Origin: an uncultured Pedobacter sp. | GTDB lineage: Bacteria; Bacteroidota; Bacteroidia; Sphingobacteriales; Sphingobacteriaceae | Length of the DNA stretch: 64,000 nt | Direction: 5' to 3' | Assembly (NCBI RefSeq): GCF_946480185.1 | Contig: NZ_CAMLIG010000013.1 | Location: 1 to 64,000, forward strand | Shown: positions 26,287 through 35,194 of the stretch, in pieces | How the letters are laid out: every line of letters starts with the position of its first letter | How positions within the stretch are numbered: the first letter of the stretch is position 1 | Made by a program: the position numbers and the translations under genes | Notes under the pieces: generated by a model | Database searches by the model: none | Seen by the model: the letters and a program-made list of their open reading frames with translations, nothing else | What the model was told of the DNA's origin: nothing

Positions 26287-27003
26287 TCAGCATTTCTTCA
26301 ATATAATAGTAATGCCACTTCTTAAATTTGGTGGAATAATATTTTTGAACGTTCTGTAAATTTTTGAAATTAAAGAAGGGTATTCAAAGTACTCGTTTAA
26401 AATCAACTTTTCTACTTTAAAGCCACTTTCTATGCCTAACTTTTCAAGTTCTTTGGCAGTGTACTCTCTATAATGCCCAGGATTATTTAGATTTTCTCTA
26501 GGCATTTCAAACGGGTTTTTTCCAGAAAGGAATAACAATCTTTTTCTCAATGAAACTGCATTTGGCGTTTGAATAATTAAATAACCACCATGATTTAAAA
26601 GCCGATGAAGGTTATCAAGCAATTTTTTTGGTGAGGTGTAAAGATGTTCTATTACTTCGCCACAAATAATCAAATCAAATTGTTGACCAACGGTTTCTGC
26701 CTCTAAAAAGTTTAAATCTTGCCGAATGAAATTTATTTTTTTTAGAATATGCGTACTCGCTAAATGCCCACCCAAACTATCTGCCGCGTCAAAACCCATC
26801 AGCGAAAGCCGATTTTCAAATTTGGGATATAATAATTCGCTTAAAAAAGAGGGACCAATATCCAAACCTGTTGCAAAAGATTTATCCTTTAACCAATCTA
26901 AAACTACTTCAAACCGTTTGCTGTGTATTTCTAAATAAAGCTTCTGTTCCTCATTTAAATCATACATATTACTAAAATGCGATTGAATTTGCTTTTTGGT
27001 CAT
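26287..27003 (-). CDS. Class I SAM-dependent methyltransferase
   Basis: A 238-residue protein with a Rossmann methyltransferase core: GLDIGPSFLSELLYP (motif I) at about 47-61, LIICGEVIEHLYTSP (motif IV region) near 110 and the GGYLIIQTPNA strand. The layout fits the Methyltransf_11/UbiG-like group. The substrate is unknown. TTG 27006 precedes ATG 27003, and the ATG is preferred. Neighbours with acyltransferase, glycosyltransferase and thioesterase functions fit envelope or lipid metabolism, but this is weak evidence. Confidence 0.78.
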   Translation of the reverse strand: MTKKQIQSHFSNMYDLNEEQKLYLEIHSKRFEVVLDWLKDKSFATGLDIGPSFLSELLYPKFENRLSLMGFDAADSLGGHLASTHILKKINFIRQDLNFLEAETVGQQFDLIICGEVIEHLYTSPKKLLDNLHRLLNHGGYLIIQTPNAVSLRKRLLFLSGKNPFEMPRENLNNPGHYREYTAKELEKLGIESGFKVEKLILNEYFEYPSLISKIYRTFKNIIPPNLRSGITIILKKC

Positions 27004-27149
27004 CAAACTGAAATGATGGATTTTAATTTGTTCTCGAAAGTAAAAATTAATTATGAAGGAATTGGTATTAATATCATTTAAGCATCGCCAAGGCTAAACA
27101 GAATCATTACTGATTTAAAAAGAATGATTAGCTTTAAGCCTTGATAAAC

Positions 27150-28385
27150 ATGATATACCGTTTCTTTTACTATCTTATAAAACTTACCTGTTTCTTTTAT
27201 TTCAAAAAAGTAAGGATATATAACTCAGGAAATTTTGATCCGAAAAATCCTTTAATTATTTGCGCAAACCACGGAAATTCCTTTATGGATGCCATTTTAA
27301 TTGCGATAAACAGCAAACGAACTTTACATTTTTTGGTTAGGGCCGATGTTTTTAATACGCCATTTAAAAGATGGTTTTTTGGTCAGTTAAACATGATGCC
27401 AATTTACAGAATAAGAGATGGGAGGGAAGCACTTAAAAATAATGACAGTATTTTTTTGAAATGTAAGAACATCTTGGAAAATAACGGTGCAATTGTGATT
27501 TTTCCGGAAGGAAACTGTATTGTAGAAAAACGTTTGCGAGCCTTTAAAACGGGGTTTGTTCATCTGGCTTTTAACACACCGTTGAAAAACCTACAAATTT
27601 TACCTGTAGCGATAAACTATAGCCAGCCTGACGAGTTTTATACCGACGCAAGTTTGAACTTTCTTATGCCAATTTCGGTAGAACAGGTCAAAACTTTAGC
27701 GCAAAATCAGGAATTTGATTTTAATAAAAGCCTGATGAAAAAAACTAATGAGGCCCTGAAACAGCAGATGGTTTATATCCCGAACCAAACGGCAGACGAG
27801 TTTTATGAGGATGTGCTGTTGATGAAAAGGAATTCGATGCGAGCTGAAAATAAAGAGTTTATAGAAAATCAAATCAAGGTTGCTGATCAATTGAGTGCTC
27901 TTAAAACAAAAGATGCTGCTAAATTCACGATTATCGAACAAAAAGTTCTTCATTATTTCCAGAAGTTAAAAGCTCAAGGAATTGAGGATAAAGCCATAGC
28001 TGGAAAAAGGATTTCTGTTTTAAAACTAGGGCTGGTTTTTCCATTCTATCTCATCGGCTATTTGTTCAATATTTTGCCGTCCGGATTGCTGAAAAGCATT
28101 GTAAACACGAAAATTAATGAAAGACAATTTAAAAGTTCGGTAAGGATGGTTTTGTGCCTGTTTATTTATCCGGTTTATGTTTTAATCATCAGCTTTTTAT
28201 TTGATATAGTTTTAAATAATTATCTTCTTTCATTAGTATTAGTAGCAGGTTTCATGCTTTGCTATTACGCCAGCTTCTCTGTTTTTAATACTTTTAAGCA
28301 ACAAAAAAGGAGTGAAAATCACTCCAACGATTTTAAAAAATTAAAGTTACTTAGGGAAAGCTTAGCAATAATTCTTAATCTTTAA
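27150..28385 (+). CDS. Lysophospholipid acyltransferase (PlsC-type)
   Basis: A 411-residue membrane acyltransferase. NHGNSFMDA carries the His-Asp acyltransferase pair, here spaced HX5D as in the Bacteroidota GPAT-like subgroup, and FPEGNC is the second block. Two or three membrane helices lie near residues 285-385. Members acylate lysophosphatidic acid or a related lipid. The frame begins at a TTG (27141); ATG 27150 is preferred. Its 3' end overlaps the convergent VOC gene by 11 bases. Confidence 0.82.
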   Translation: MIYRFFYYLIKLTCFFYFKKVRIYNSGNFDPKNPLIICANHGNSFMDAILIAINSKRTLHFLVRADVFNTPFKRWFFGQLNMMPIYRIRDGREALKNNDSIFLKCKNILENNGAIVIFPEGNCIVEKRLRAFKTGFVHLAFNTPLKNLQILPVAINYSQPDEFYTDASLNFLMPISVEQVKTLAQNQEFDFNKSLMKKTNEALKQQMVYIPNQTADEFYEDVLLMKRNSMRAENKEFIENQIKVADQLSALKTKDAAKFTIIEQKVLHYFQKLKAQGIEDKAIAGKRISVLKLGLVFPFYLIGYLFNILPSGLLKSIVNTKINERQFKSSVRMVLCLFIYPVYVLIISFLFDIVLNNYLLSLVLVAGFMLCYYASFSVFNTFKQQKRSENHSNDFKKLKLLRESLAIILNL

Positions 28386-29433
28386 CTCTCGCCAAACCTA
28401 ACAGCTTCACCATCCAATCTGGCAGGTTTTTATCCCGATTCCTGTTTTTTAGATTTAAGTAAATACCGAGTTTTTTAAGAATAGGAACTTTGTGGGTTTC
28501 TACAAATTCGATCAAAGTTCCATCCGGGTCTTCAATGTAAGAGAAATGACCTGCCGCTTTGCCCATGTCAAAACTATCCTGACTGTCAACCGTGAAATTG
28601 AAGCCTGCATCGGCACATTCTTGTTTTAGTAAATTCATGCCAATTACATCAAAACAAACGTGGATAAAACCTAAATCTCCCCAATAGCGGTTTTGATAAA
28701 CTTTACTTGCCGTATTTTCTTTTTGTTCAATCAGTTCAATTTCTGTATCCCCAAAAAGTTTGCTAAATCCTCCAGACTTTTTTTCGCTATGGCGTAACAG
28801 TACGCGTCTAAATTCTGAAGTACCACCTTCCATTAGCGCTAAATCCGAGAAAACAGCAGTTTTGTCGTAAACAACTTCATTGTAACCTAAAACATCTTTG
28901 TATAATTTCAAAGAAGCATCAACATCAGAAACGCCCACAACCAAGCCACAAACTCCACCGGTCAAGTTATCATCTTGGCTAAACCAACTTTCGCAAGTCA
29001 CAATCTCAAATAAATTCTCATAAGGATCTGCTAAGTAAAAATGAAGTTTTCCTTCTGGTGAGCTCAGCAAATCACTTTTAAGATTTAAATTTTCCGATTT
29101 AAAAAACTCAAAAGCTTTTACAACATCCTTAGCTTTAATTTTGACGATGTTAACACCGTAATCACCTAATCTTAAATCGATAATACTTTTTATAGGTTTA
29201 CGGTCTGTAAATTTCCAAAGCTCAAAACCTGCACCGCCTTGCATATTCATTGCTAAAATAGCATGGCGTTTATGCACTCGGTTTCCGGTATATTTTGTCA
29301 TCAAGGTGGCTTCTGCAATGTCCTCAAAAACGGGTACGTCCATCTTAAAATATTTTCTGTACCATTTCCACGAATCCTGAATCTCAATACATCCTATCCC
29401 AATCTGCTGTATGCCACAAATCTTTTTTTTCAT
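28375..29433 (-). CDS. VOC-superfamily protein with two glyoxalase-like modules
   Basis: A 352-residue protein built of vicinal-oxygen-chelate modules. The halves are about 8-145 (ending HFYLADPYENLFEIVT) and 155-315 (GLVVGVSDVDASLKLY to HFSYIEDPDGTLIEFVETH). His residues in GFIHVCFDV and HFSYIEDP and the Glu in LIEFVE could bind a metal. The layout resembles 4-hydroxyphenylpyruvate dioxygenase-like or extradiol dioxygenase proteins, but the first module lacks the usual early His, so the reaction is open. It ends inside the PlsC gene and lies three bases after the glycosyltransferase gene. Confidence 0.7.
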   Translation of the reverse strand: MKKKICGIQQIGIGCIEIQDSWKWYRKYFKMDVPVFEDIAEATLMTKYTGNRVHKRHAILAMNMQGGAGFELWKFTDRKPIKSIIDLRLGDYGVNIVKIKAKDVVKAFEFFKSENLNLKSDLLSSPEGKLHFYLADPYENLFEIVTCESWFSQDDNLTGGVCGLVVGVSDVDASLKLYKDVLGYNEVVYDKTAVFSDLALMEGGTSEFRRVLLRHSEKKSGGFSKLFGDTEIELIEQKENTASKVYQNRYWGDLGFIHVCFDVIGMNLLKQECADAGFNFTVDSQDSFDMGKAAGHFSYIEDPDGTLIEFVETHKVPILKKLGIYLNLKNRNRDKNLPDWMVKLLGLARVKD

Positions 29434-29436
29434 AAA

Positions 29437-30162
29437 TTAATATTTCATCTCATTTTTAGGATGGTTCAATAGCTTTTTGTAAACACGGATAATCCGGTCA
29501 TGATCTGCCTTTGCATAATACATTATAAACGCCAATAAGTTTGCAATGTTCACTTTTAAATAGCTATTATAATCATATTTACGGGCAGATACAATCACGT
29601 TTTTAGGGATAATTTTAAAACTTTCCATTTTTCTGGCTCTTATAATAATATCGTAATCCTCCATCACTTTGTGTTTCTCGCAATAGCCGTTAAGTTGCTC
29701 AAATAGCTCTCGCTTTATAAAAAGCGATTGATCGCCACCTCTGCACATTAGCCTATCAAAACGGGTGAAGTAAGCATTGAACTTTAACATTCTCTTCTCC
29801 GAATCAAATTTAAAACGGTAACAACCAATAGAAAATCCCGAAGCAAGTGCATTTTCGATATCTTCAAAATAGGTTGTTGGAGGCAAAGTATCCGCATGTA
29901 CAAAATATAAGATATTGCCTTTACTCATACTCGCACCGTAATTTAACTGTTGTGCCCTTCCCTTTTTTGGGGAGCTATAAAAAGCTACATCCAAATCCCT
30001 AACCTTGGCTTCTGTATCGTCAGTGCTTCCTCCGTCACAAACAATGATTTCAATATTTTTGTGGTTAGATGTTTGTAGCTTACGAATAAGTCTTTGAATG
30101 TTTTCACTTTCATTATAGGTTGGAATAATAATACTTAAAAACTTTATTTGAGTTGTAGCCAT
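29437..30162 (-). CDS. Family 2 glycosyltransferase, TIGR04283-like
   Basis: A 241-residue GT-A enzyme. Motifs are SIIIPTYNESENI at about 10-22, DGGSTDDTE (nucleotide binding), GRAQQLNYGA and YFVHADTLPP with the DxD-like His-Ala-Asp, then ED in KVMEDYDI. This pattern matches the TIGR04283 group, named from arsenosugar gene clusters. The arsenosugar radical SAM and methyltransferase genes expected in such clusters are absent, so its role may differ. It is followed closely by the VOC gene. Confidence 0.78.
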   Translation of the reverse strand: MATTQIKFLSIIIPTYNESENIQRLIRKLQTSNHKNIEIIVCDGGSTDDTEAKVRDLDVAFYSSPKKGRAQQLNYGASMSKGNILYFVHADTLPPTTYFEDIENALASGFSIGCYRFKFDSEKRMLKFNAYFTRFDRLMCRGGDQSLFIKRELFEQLNGYCEKHKVMEDYDIIIRARKMESFKIIPKNVIVSARKYDYNSYLKVNIANLLAFIMYYAKADHDRIIRVYKKLLNHPKNEMKY

Positions 30163-30237
30163 TTAAAACTAAAATTGTTAAACAAAAAACCAAGTTAAAG
30201 TAAATTACGTCTTTATAAAGAGATAAGATTTTTAATC

Positions 30238-31032
30238 ATGAAAAAAACAATGAAAATAATAGCAGTTCTATTTATTATAGCAAGTGTTGCAAGTTGCGGT
30301 GTACAAAGACCTAAAGAAAGTGATAAACCCATTGAGTCAACAAAATTCAATCAGCTTTCAGAAAATATGATAGCTAATTTAAAAGCCAATAAAAGCGTAG
30401 CCGACATTCAAAAAGCGTTGGCAAATGCTAGTGAGGATGAGCTGGAGAAAACGCTGGCATTGGACGAACAACGAAAAGCCTTTTGGATAAATGTTTATAA
30501 CGGATACATTATTGCCATACTTAAAAAGGATAAAGACCAATTTAAAGACAGAGGTACGTTTTTCGGTAAAAAACAAATCAATATCGCAGGCAATATGTTG
30601 AGCTTTGATGATATCGAGAATGGAATGATCAGAAAATCTCAATACAAATTTGGTTTAGGCTATGTAGGTAAAATTTTTCCTCCAAGTTTCGAACGTCGTT
30701 TGAGAGTGAAACACCGTGATTTCCATATTCATTTTGCCATTAACTGTGGTGCAAAAAGTTGTCCGCCGGTTAGGCTTTACAAAGCGGAAACTGTAAATAA
30801 ACAACTGGAAAATGTGGCTAAAGTTTATTTAACCAAGCATACCAAATTCGATAAAAGTAAAAATTTAGTTACCACATCTACGCTTACCAGTTGGTTTAGA
30901 GGAGATTTTGGTGGAAAATCCGGAACTAAAAAGATATTAAAAGAGTTTGGCCTAATTCCGCAAGATAGCAACCCAGCTATTAATTATGAAAGCTATGATT
31001 GGACTTTGGATATCAACAACTATGCTGATTAA
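30238..31032 (+). CDS. DUF547 lipoprotein
   Basis: A 264-residue protein with a lipoprotein signal (VASC, Cys20) and a DUF547 domain over about 60-230. Visible landmarks are FWINVYNGYI near 82, HFAINCGAKSCPP near 163 and LTSWFRGDFG near 220. The function of the family is unknown; the Cys and His residues suggest a papain-like or other hydrolytic fold, which is inference. It is divergent from the TIGR04283-like glycosyltransferase, an association I have seen described for this family, and stands before rpsO. Confidence 0.82.
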   Translation: MKKTMKIIAVLFIIASVASCGVQRPKESDKPIESTKFNQLSENMIANLKANKSVADIQKALANASEDELEKTLALDEQRKAFWINVYNGYIIAILKKDKDQFKDRGTFFGKKQINIAGNMLSFDDIENGMIRKSQYKFGLGYVGKIFPPSFERRLRVKHRDFHIHFAINCGAKSCPPVRLYKAETVNKQLENVAKVYLTKHTKFDKSKNLVTTSTLTSWFRGDFGGKSGTKKILKEFGLIPQDSNPAINYESYDWTLDINNYAD

Positions 31033-31035
31033 ATA

Positions 31036-31066
31036 TTTGAATAATAAATAAATAAGATTACATTTG
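31036..31066 (+). promoter_or_regulatory. Bacteroidota promoter for rpsO
   Basis: TTTG at 31036-31039, exactly 19 bases, then TACATTTG at 31059-31066. This is a full consensus TTTG-N19-TAnnTTTG, 46 bases before the rpsO ATG. It begins just after the DUF547 stop. Confidence 0.75.
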
Positions 31067-31112
31067 CACCCTGTTAAAAAATAAATTTTAGCAACTTTAA
31101 TATTATTCAAGA

Positions 31113-31397
31113 ATGTATTTAAGTACAGAAAAGAAGAAAGAAATCTTCAAACAACACGGAGAAGTAGAAACTAACACAGGCTCTGCAGAAGGGCAGGTAG
31201 CATTATTCACTTACAGAATTGCGCATTTAACTGGTCACTTGAAAAAGAACAAGAAAGATTTTTCTACTCAATTATCTCTACAGAAACTAGTTGGTAAAAG
31301 AAGAGCTTTATTGGCTTACCTTTTCAAAAAAGATATTAACAGATACAGAGCTATCATTAAATCTTTAGGTTTAAGAGATATCATTAAGTCTATCTAA
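31113..31397 (+). CDS. rpsO: 30S ribosomal protein S15
   Basis: A 94-residue protein, slightly longer than most S15. It shows TGSAEGQVALFTYRIAHLTGH at about 22-42 and LVGKRRALLAYL near 59-70, the S15/NS1 signature. S15 binds 16S rRNA early in small-subunit assembly. It is monocistronic, with its own promoter and terminator. The leader of about 40 bases could carry S15 autoregulation, but no structure is evident. Confidence 0.96.
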   Translation: MYLSTEKKKEIFKQHGEVETNTGSAEGQVALFTYRIAHLTGHLKKNKKDFSTQLSLQKLVGKRRALLAYLFKKDINRYRAIIKSLGLRDIIKSI

Positions 31398-31418
31398 TTA
31401 AAGGTCTTATTTAAGAAA

Positions 31419-31450
31419 AGCCATCCCGATTTTTCGGGATGGCTTTTTTT
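31419..31450 (+). terminator. Rho-independent terminator after rpsO
   Basis: AGCCATCCCGA at 31419-31429 pairs perfectly with TCGGGATGGCT at 31434-31444 around a TTTT loop, followed by a T-run. Confidence 0.94.
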
Positions 31451-31560
31451 GTCTGAGTTTTTTAGAATTTAGTCTGATAACTTTCTGCCACTAATACCTC
31501 CATTTGTCTTAATTTGAAAATTAAATTATTTTATTTTTAGTTTAAGTCATTTATTTTTAT

Positions 31561-31568
31561 TATATTTG
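31561..31568 (+). promoter_or_regulatory. Bacteroidota -7 element for the cold-shock gene
   Basis: TATATTTG, a perfect TAnnTTTG, 21 bases before the ATG. The -33 region is only weakly matched. The implied leader is very short, unlike the long leaders of enterobacterial cspA. Confidence 0.5.
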
Positions 31569-31589
31569 CTTTAATTAAAAAATATTATA

Positions 31590-31781
31590 ATGAACAATGG
31601 AATAGTAAAATTCTTCAATTCAACCAAGGGATTTGGTTTTATTAAAGAAGACGGAACAGACAAAGAATACTTTGCACACGTTTCTGGTTTAGTAGATGAC
31701 GTTAGAGAAAACGACGAAGTAAGTTTCGATCTACAAGAAGGTAAAAAAGGATTGAATGCAGTAAATGTTAGACTTGCTTAA
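31590..31781 (+). CDS. Cold-shock domain protein
   Basis: A 63-residue single cold-shock domain with RNP1 KGFGFI at 13-18 and an RNP2-like YFAHVS at 27-32 (usual form VFVHFS). The family binds single-stranded RNA or DNA and melts structures. It is monocistronic, with a strong terminator. Which paralogue this is cannot be told. Confidence 0.92.
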   Translation: MNNGIVKFFNSTKGFGFIKEDGTDKEYFAHVSGLVDDVRENDEVSFDLQEGKKGLNAVNVRLA

Positions 31782-31820
31782 TTAGCAGTTGAATTAATAT
31801 ACATCACATTTAAAATCGTT

Positions 31821-31856
31821 AATAGCCATTGCCAAAAGCAATGGCTATTTTTTTTT
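31821..31856 (+). terminator. Rho-independent terminator after the cold-shock gene
   Basis: AATAGCCATTGC at 31821-31832 pairs perfectly with GCAATGGCTATT at 31838-31849 around a five-base loop, with a long T-run. Confidence 0.94.
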
Positions 31857-31933
31857 GGAGAAAGTTTTTATTGACTTAAAGCCGTAGTTTATACCTAGAA
31901 ATCATTAAACTATGAAAAAATGCAGTGTAGGAA

Positions 31934-32656
31934 TTAAATGTTCGTTTTATTGATAATGTCTGTTATTACCGTGTCAAATTCACTTGCTGCATCGGTAAGG
32001 TATTGATAGATTTCTTCTTTTTCTTCAGCCTTTTGTGGATGATTAATGAGAAGATCAACCAGTCCCATGATTTTTGCAAGGGGAGCTCTTACAATATGAG
32101 ATTGGATATAAGAAATTTCACTTAATTTTTTGTTTTGACTTTCTATAATTTCAATGTGATGCAGTTGTTGCGCCACTAATTTTTTCAACGCGAGTTCGCT
32201 CTCCTTTAGGCTCTGTTCTATAATCTTAGCTTCTGTAATATCTAAACAAGCACCAATCATTTTTATGGGGTTGCCATCAGCGTCGGTTTTTACACATCCC
32301 CATGATTTCAGGTATCTCATTTCTCCGTTTGATCGGATGATCCGTTCCTCAAAAATTACATCTTTTTTTGTTTGTAATGCATTCTCAATAATTTCCGCGA
32401 TTCTTTTTTTATCGGACGGATGCAACATTTCTTGATAACCCTCAAAAGTAGCTTTAAACTCGTCTTTATTTAAACCATAGATGTTATAGAGTGTATCTGA
32501 CCAGATAACTGTGTTTGTGCTGATATCCCAAAACCAATTGCCAAAACTGGCTAACTGCTGGGCTTGTTCCATTAAAAATAAAGACTCTTCTACTGATATC
32601 GGATCATTTTTTTGTTCCTCGGGGGAAGTCTCAGACGATGTAGTGCTTTTATCCAT
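31934..32656 (-). CDS. PAS-domain protein ending in a kinase-like DHp helix, no ATPase domain
   Basis: A 240-residue protein with a PAS/PAC sensor module at about 30-145 (ASFGNWFWDI to MIGACLDITEAK), a linking helix, and a segment like the phosphoacceptor helices of histidine kinases. There SHIVRAPLAKIMGLVDLL places His187 as the candidate phosphorylation site. The chain stops after the second helix, with no HATPase_c. It might dimerise with or be phosphorylated by a complete kinase. No frameshift remnant of an ATPase domain is evident downstream. No signal peptide, so it is cytoplasmic. Confidence 0.75.
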   Translation of the reverse strand: MDKSTTSSETSPEEQKNDPISVEESLFLMEQAQQLASFGNWFWDISTNTVIWSDTLYNIYGLNKDEFKATFEGYQEMLHPSDKKRIAEIIENALQTKKDVIFEERIIRSNGEMRYLKSWGCVKTDADGNPIKMIGACLDITEAKIIEQSLKESELALKKLVAQQLHHIEIIESQNKKLSEISYIQSHIVRAPLAKIMGLVDLLINHPQKAEEKEEIYQYLTDAASEFDTVITDIINKTNI

Positions 32657-32837
32657 TTAAAAATGTAGTATATAAATGTAATAAATAATTAGTGGGCTTA
32701 GGTTAACTTTTTTATAAGAAACGCTGTTGCCAAGTTACTTAGTCTTTAATACCAGTATAATTTTAGGTGTTTTACGCGTTCATAGCTCCTCTGTTTTGTG
32801 CAAATTTTATGGCATTACTAATTAAGTTTCGGACTAT

Positions 32838-34310
32838 TTATAATTCTTTTCTCAGCCTTGCTACTGGAATTCCTAGCTGTTCTCGGTATTTGGCAACCGT
32901 TCTCCTGGCAATATTATAACCTTTATCTCTCAGTATCTCGGTAAGTTTTTCGTCGGCTAAAGGCTTGTGTTTGTCTTCTTTGCCAATGCATTCTTCCAAA
33001 ATCATTTTCACTTCTTTGTTTGAAACTTCTTCTCCGCTGTCGGTTTGTATCGCTTCAGAGAAAAAAGATTTTAATAAAAACGTTCCGAATTCGGTTTGTA
33101 CATATTTAGAATTCGCAACCCTTGATACGGTAGAAATGTCCATTCCAATACGGTCAGCAATATCTTTTAAGATCATCGGTCTTAAATTACGTTCATCGCC
33201 ATCAGACAAAAAGAATTCATACTGATAGTTCATAATTGCGTTCATGGTTTTCAAAAGTGTTTGCTGTCTTTGCTTAATTGCATCAATAAACCATTTTGCC
33301 GAATCTAATTTCTGTTTAACAAATTGTACTGCTTCTTTTAATTTTTTATCCTTTTCAGATGTTTTCTCATAATGTTGAAACATCTCTTGGTATGATTTGC
33401 TTACTCTTAATTCTGGTGCGTTTTTAGAGTTTAGGGTGAGAATTAATACGCCCTCTTTTTTAGCGATATGAAAATCAGGAATCACCTGCATCTGTTTTAC
33501 ATTAGATGCTCCCGAATCTCCTGGTTTAGGGTTTAATTTTAAAATTTCGCCAACAATTTCTTTCAATTCCTCCGAATTGATGTTTAAAGATTTCTCTAGT
33601 TTATCGTAATGCTTTTTGGTGAATTCATCTAAATGATCTTCAACCACAGCTATTGCTTTTTGGATAATAATGTTTGAGCTGTCTTTTTTTCTGAGCTGAA
33701 TTAGTAAACATTCCTGCAGATCTCTGGCTCCGATTCCAGCTGGGTCAAACGTCTGGATCACCTTCAACATATCTTCCACTTCTTCTTCCTCGGCAAAAAT
33801 ATTCTGAGAAAAAGCCAAATCATCTATTAAAGAGGGGATTGCTCTGCGTAAATAACCATCATCGTCCAAACTTCCAATCACCTGCTGGGCAATCATATAT
33901 TCTTTGTCGTCCAGATTTACCAAATCTAATTGCGCCTGTAAATTCTCAAAAAATGTGTTTGTTACTGCATAAGGAAGTTCTTTTTTGTCGTCTTCATCAT
34001 CGTTATTGTCATATTTACTTCCATAATCATTAATGTTATCATCTTGTAAATAATCGTCAACGTTAAACTCATCGGTTGATTCTTCCTGACTTTCCGATTT
34101 AAAATCATCGTCAGGGTCTTTGTCCGGGTATTCCTCCACTGGATCGTTCATATCCGCTAGACTTAAATCTTCTAACGCAGGATTTTCCTCCAACTCTTCT
34201 TTAATTCTGCTGTCAAGTGCTACAGTTGGAACTTGTAGCAGTTTGATGAACTGGATTTGTTGTGGCGAAAGTTTTTGTAAAAGTTTTTGTTGAAGATTCT
34301 GTTTTAGCAT
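32838..34310 (-). CDS. rpoN: RNA polymerase sigma-54 factor
   Basis: A 490-residue sigma factor with all three regions. Region I (1-50) is Gln/Leu-rich, with LQQKLLQKLSPQQIQFIKLLQ-type spacing. It is followed by a very acidic region II (about 50-110), a core-binding part and the DNA-binding C-terminus. There the RpoN box ARRTVAKYRE lies near 466-475. It directs transcription from -24/-12 promoters with AAA+ activators. No activator gene lies nearby. It is divergent from mscL. Confidence 0.96.
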   Translation of the reverse strand: MLKQNLQQKLLQKLSPQQIQFIKLLQVPTVALDSRIKEELEENPALEDLSLADMNDPVEEYPDKDPDDDFKSESQEESTDEFNVDDYLQDDNINDYGSKYDNNDDEDDKKELPYAVTNTFFENLQAQLDLVNLDDKEYMIAQQVIGSLDDDGYLRRAIPSLIDDLAFSQNIFAEEEEVEDMLKVIQTFDPAGIGARDLQECLLIQLRKKDSSNIIIQKAIAVVEDHLDEFTKKHYDKLEKSLNINSEELKEIVGEILKLNPKPGDSGASNVKQMQVIPDFHIAKKEGVLILTLNSKNAPELRVSKSYQEMFQHYEKTSEKDKKLKEAVQFVKQKLDSAKWFIDAIKQRQQTLLKTMNAIMNYQYEFFLSDGDERNLRPMILKDIADRIGMDISTVSRVANSKYVQTEFGTFLLKSFFSEAIQTDSGEEVSNKEVKMILEECIGKEDKHKPLADEKLTEILRDKGYNIARRTVAKYREQLGIPVARLRKEL

Positions 34311-34459
34311 ATATAAAAAAGATTGTATTCAAAGTTAAAAAAAAGCTGGGAACTCTCCTTAACAATTTCCGAACCAATTTTATAAACTGAGAAATATTAT
34401 TTTTAACGTACTTTTTAACCAAAAATTTATAAATTAGTTTCGTTTTAAAAATTAAAATT

Positions 34460-34843
34460 ATGGGATTTGTAAAAGAATTTAAAGAATTTGCTGTTAAAGG
34501 TAATGTGGTTGATTTGGCAGTTGCAGTAGTAATTGGTGGTGCATTTGGTAAAATAATAACATCTTTTATTGATGATATTATTACGCCTTTATTGTTAAAA
34601 CCTGCATTGGATGCGGCACATTTGACAAACATCCAGGACTTAACAGTTTTTGGAACCGTAAAATATGGTAATTTTTTATCTGCCGTAATTAGTTTTGTAA
34701 TTGTTGCATTAGTATTGTTTATGGTTATTAAAGGAATTAATTCCATGAAGAAAAAAGAAGTAGTGGTACCTGCGGCACCAGCAGCACCAACAAAGGAAGA
34801 AGTTTTATTAACAGAGATTAGAGATTTATTGAAAAATAAGTAA
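34460..34843 (+). CDS. mscL: Large-conductance mechanosensitive channel
   Basis: A 127-residue protein. Its N-terminal amphipathic helix and first membrane helix contain GNVVDLAVAVVIGGAFGKI (residues 14-32), the pore signature. A second helix lies at about 75-97, and the cytoplasmic bundle begins at KKKE with an Ala/Pro linker. MscL opens under membrane tension to release solutes during hypo-osmotic shock. It is monocistronic. Confidence 0.95.
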   Translation: MGFVKEFKEFAVKGNVVDLAVAVVIGGAFGKIITSFIDDIITPLLLKPALDAAHLTNIQDLTVFGTVKYGNFLSAVISFVIVALVLFMVIKGINSMKKKEVVVPAAPAAPTKEEVLLTEIRDLLKNK

Positions 34844-34858
34844 TCGTGAATGCTATTT

Positions 34859-34907
34859 AACAACGTTTAAATAAAGATTGATTTTTTTATTTAAACGTTG
34901 TTTTTTT
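34859..34907 (+). terminator. Rho-independent terminator after mscL, overlapping the rpmH promoter
   Basis: AACAACGTTTAAATAAA at 34859-34875 pairs perfectly with 34886-34902 (17 pairs, AT-rich) and is followed by Ts. The 3' stem contains the TTG (34898-34900) that forms the -33 box of the next promoter. Confidence 0.88.
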
Positions 34908-34928
34908 AAAATAACAAACCTATATTTG
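34898..34928 (+). promoter_or_regulatory. Bacteroidota promoter for the rpmH operon
   Basis: TTG at 34898-34900, 20 bases, then a perfect TATATTTG at 34921-34928, 40 bases before the rpmH ATG. Confidence 0.7.
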
Positions 34929-34967
34929 CACTCTTGATTTTAAAAGAGAGATTTACAATATAACATC

Positions 34968-35126
34968 ATGAAAAGAACATTCCAGCCTTCTCAAAGAAAA
35001 AGAAGAAATAAACACGGATTCAGAGAAAGAATGTCTACTGCTAATGGTAGAAGAGTATTAGCTTCTAGAAGAGCAAAAGGCAGAAAAAGATTAACTGTAT
35101 CTGACGAACGTCTGCACAAAGCATAG
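34968..35126 (+). CDS. rpmH: 50S ribosomal protein L34
   Basis: A 52-residue, very basic protein beginning [19 protein letters not shown] and ending SDERLHKA, which is unmistakable L34. It is a late component of the large ribosomal subunit. It is followed by rnpA 68 bases downstream, the nearly universal rpmH-rnpA order. Read by hand from the sequence because it is so short. Confidence 0.97.
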   Translation: MKRTFQPSQRKRRNKHGFRERMSTANGRRVLASRRAKGRKRLTVSDERLHKA

Positions 35127-35194
35127 TTTTGCTTGCTTTTAATTATCAAATTATTTGGTAATTAGCCGGTGTTTAAATCTTTTAAAAATCGGAG

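Noticed and set aside
34213..34863. 216-residue open frame antisense to mscL and the rpoN start
   Set aside because: Lies over two certain genes; its Thr/Asn/Ile/Lys-rich sequence is what the mscL codons give in reverse. No promoter or family.
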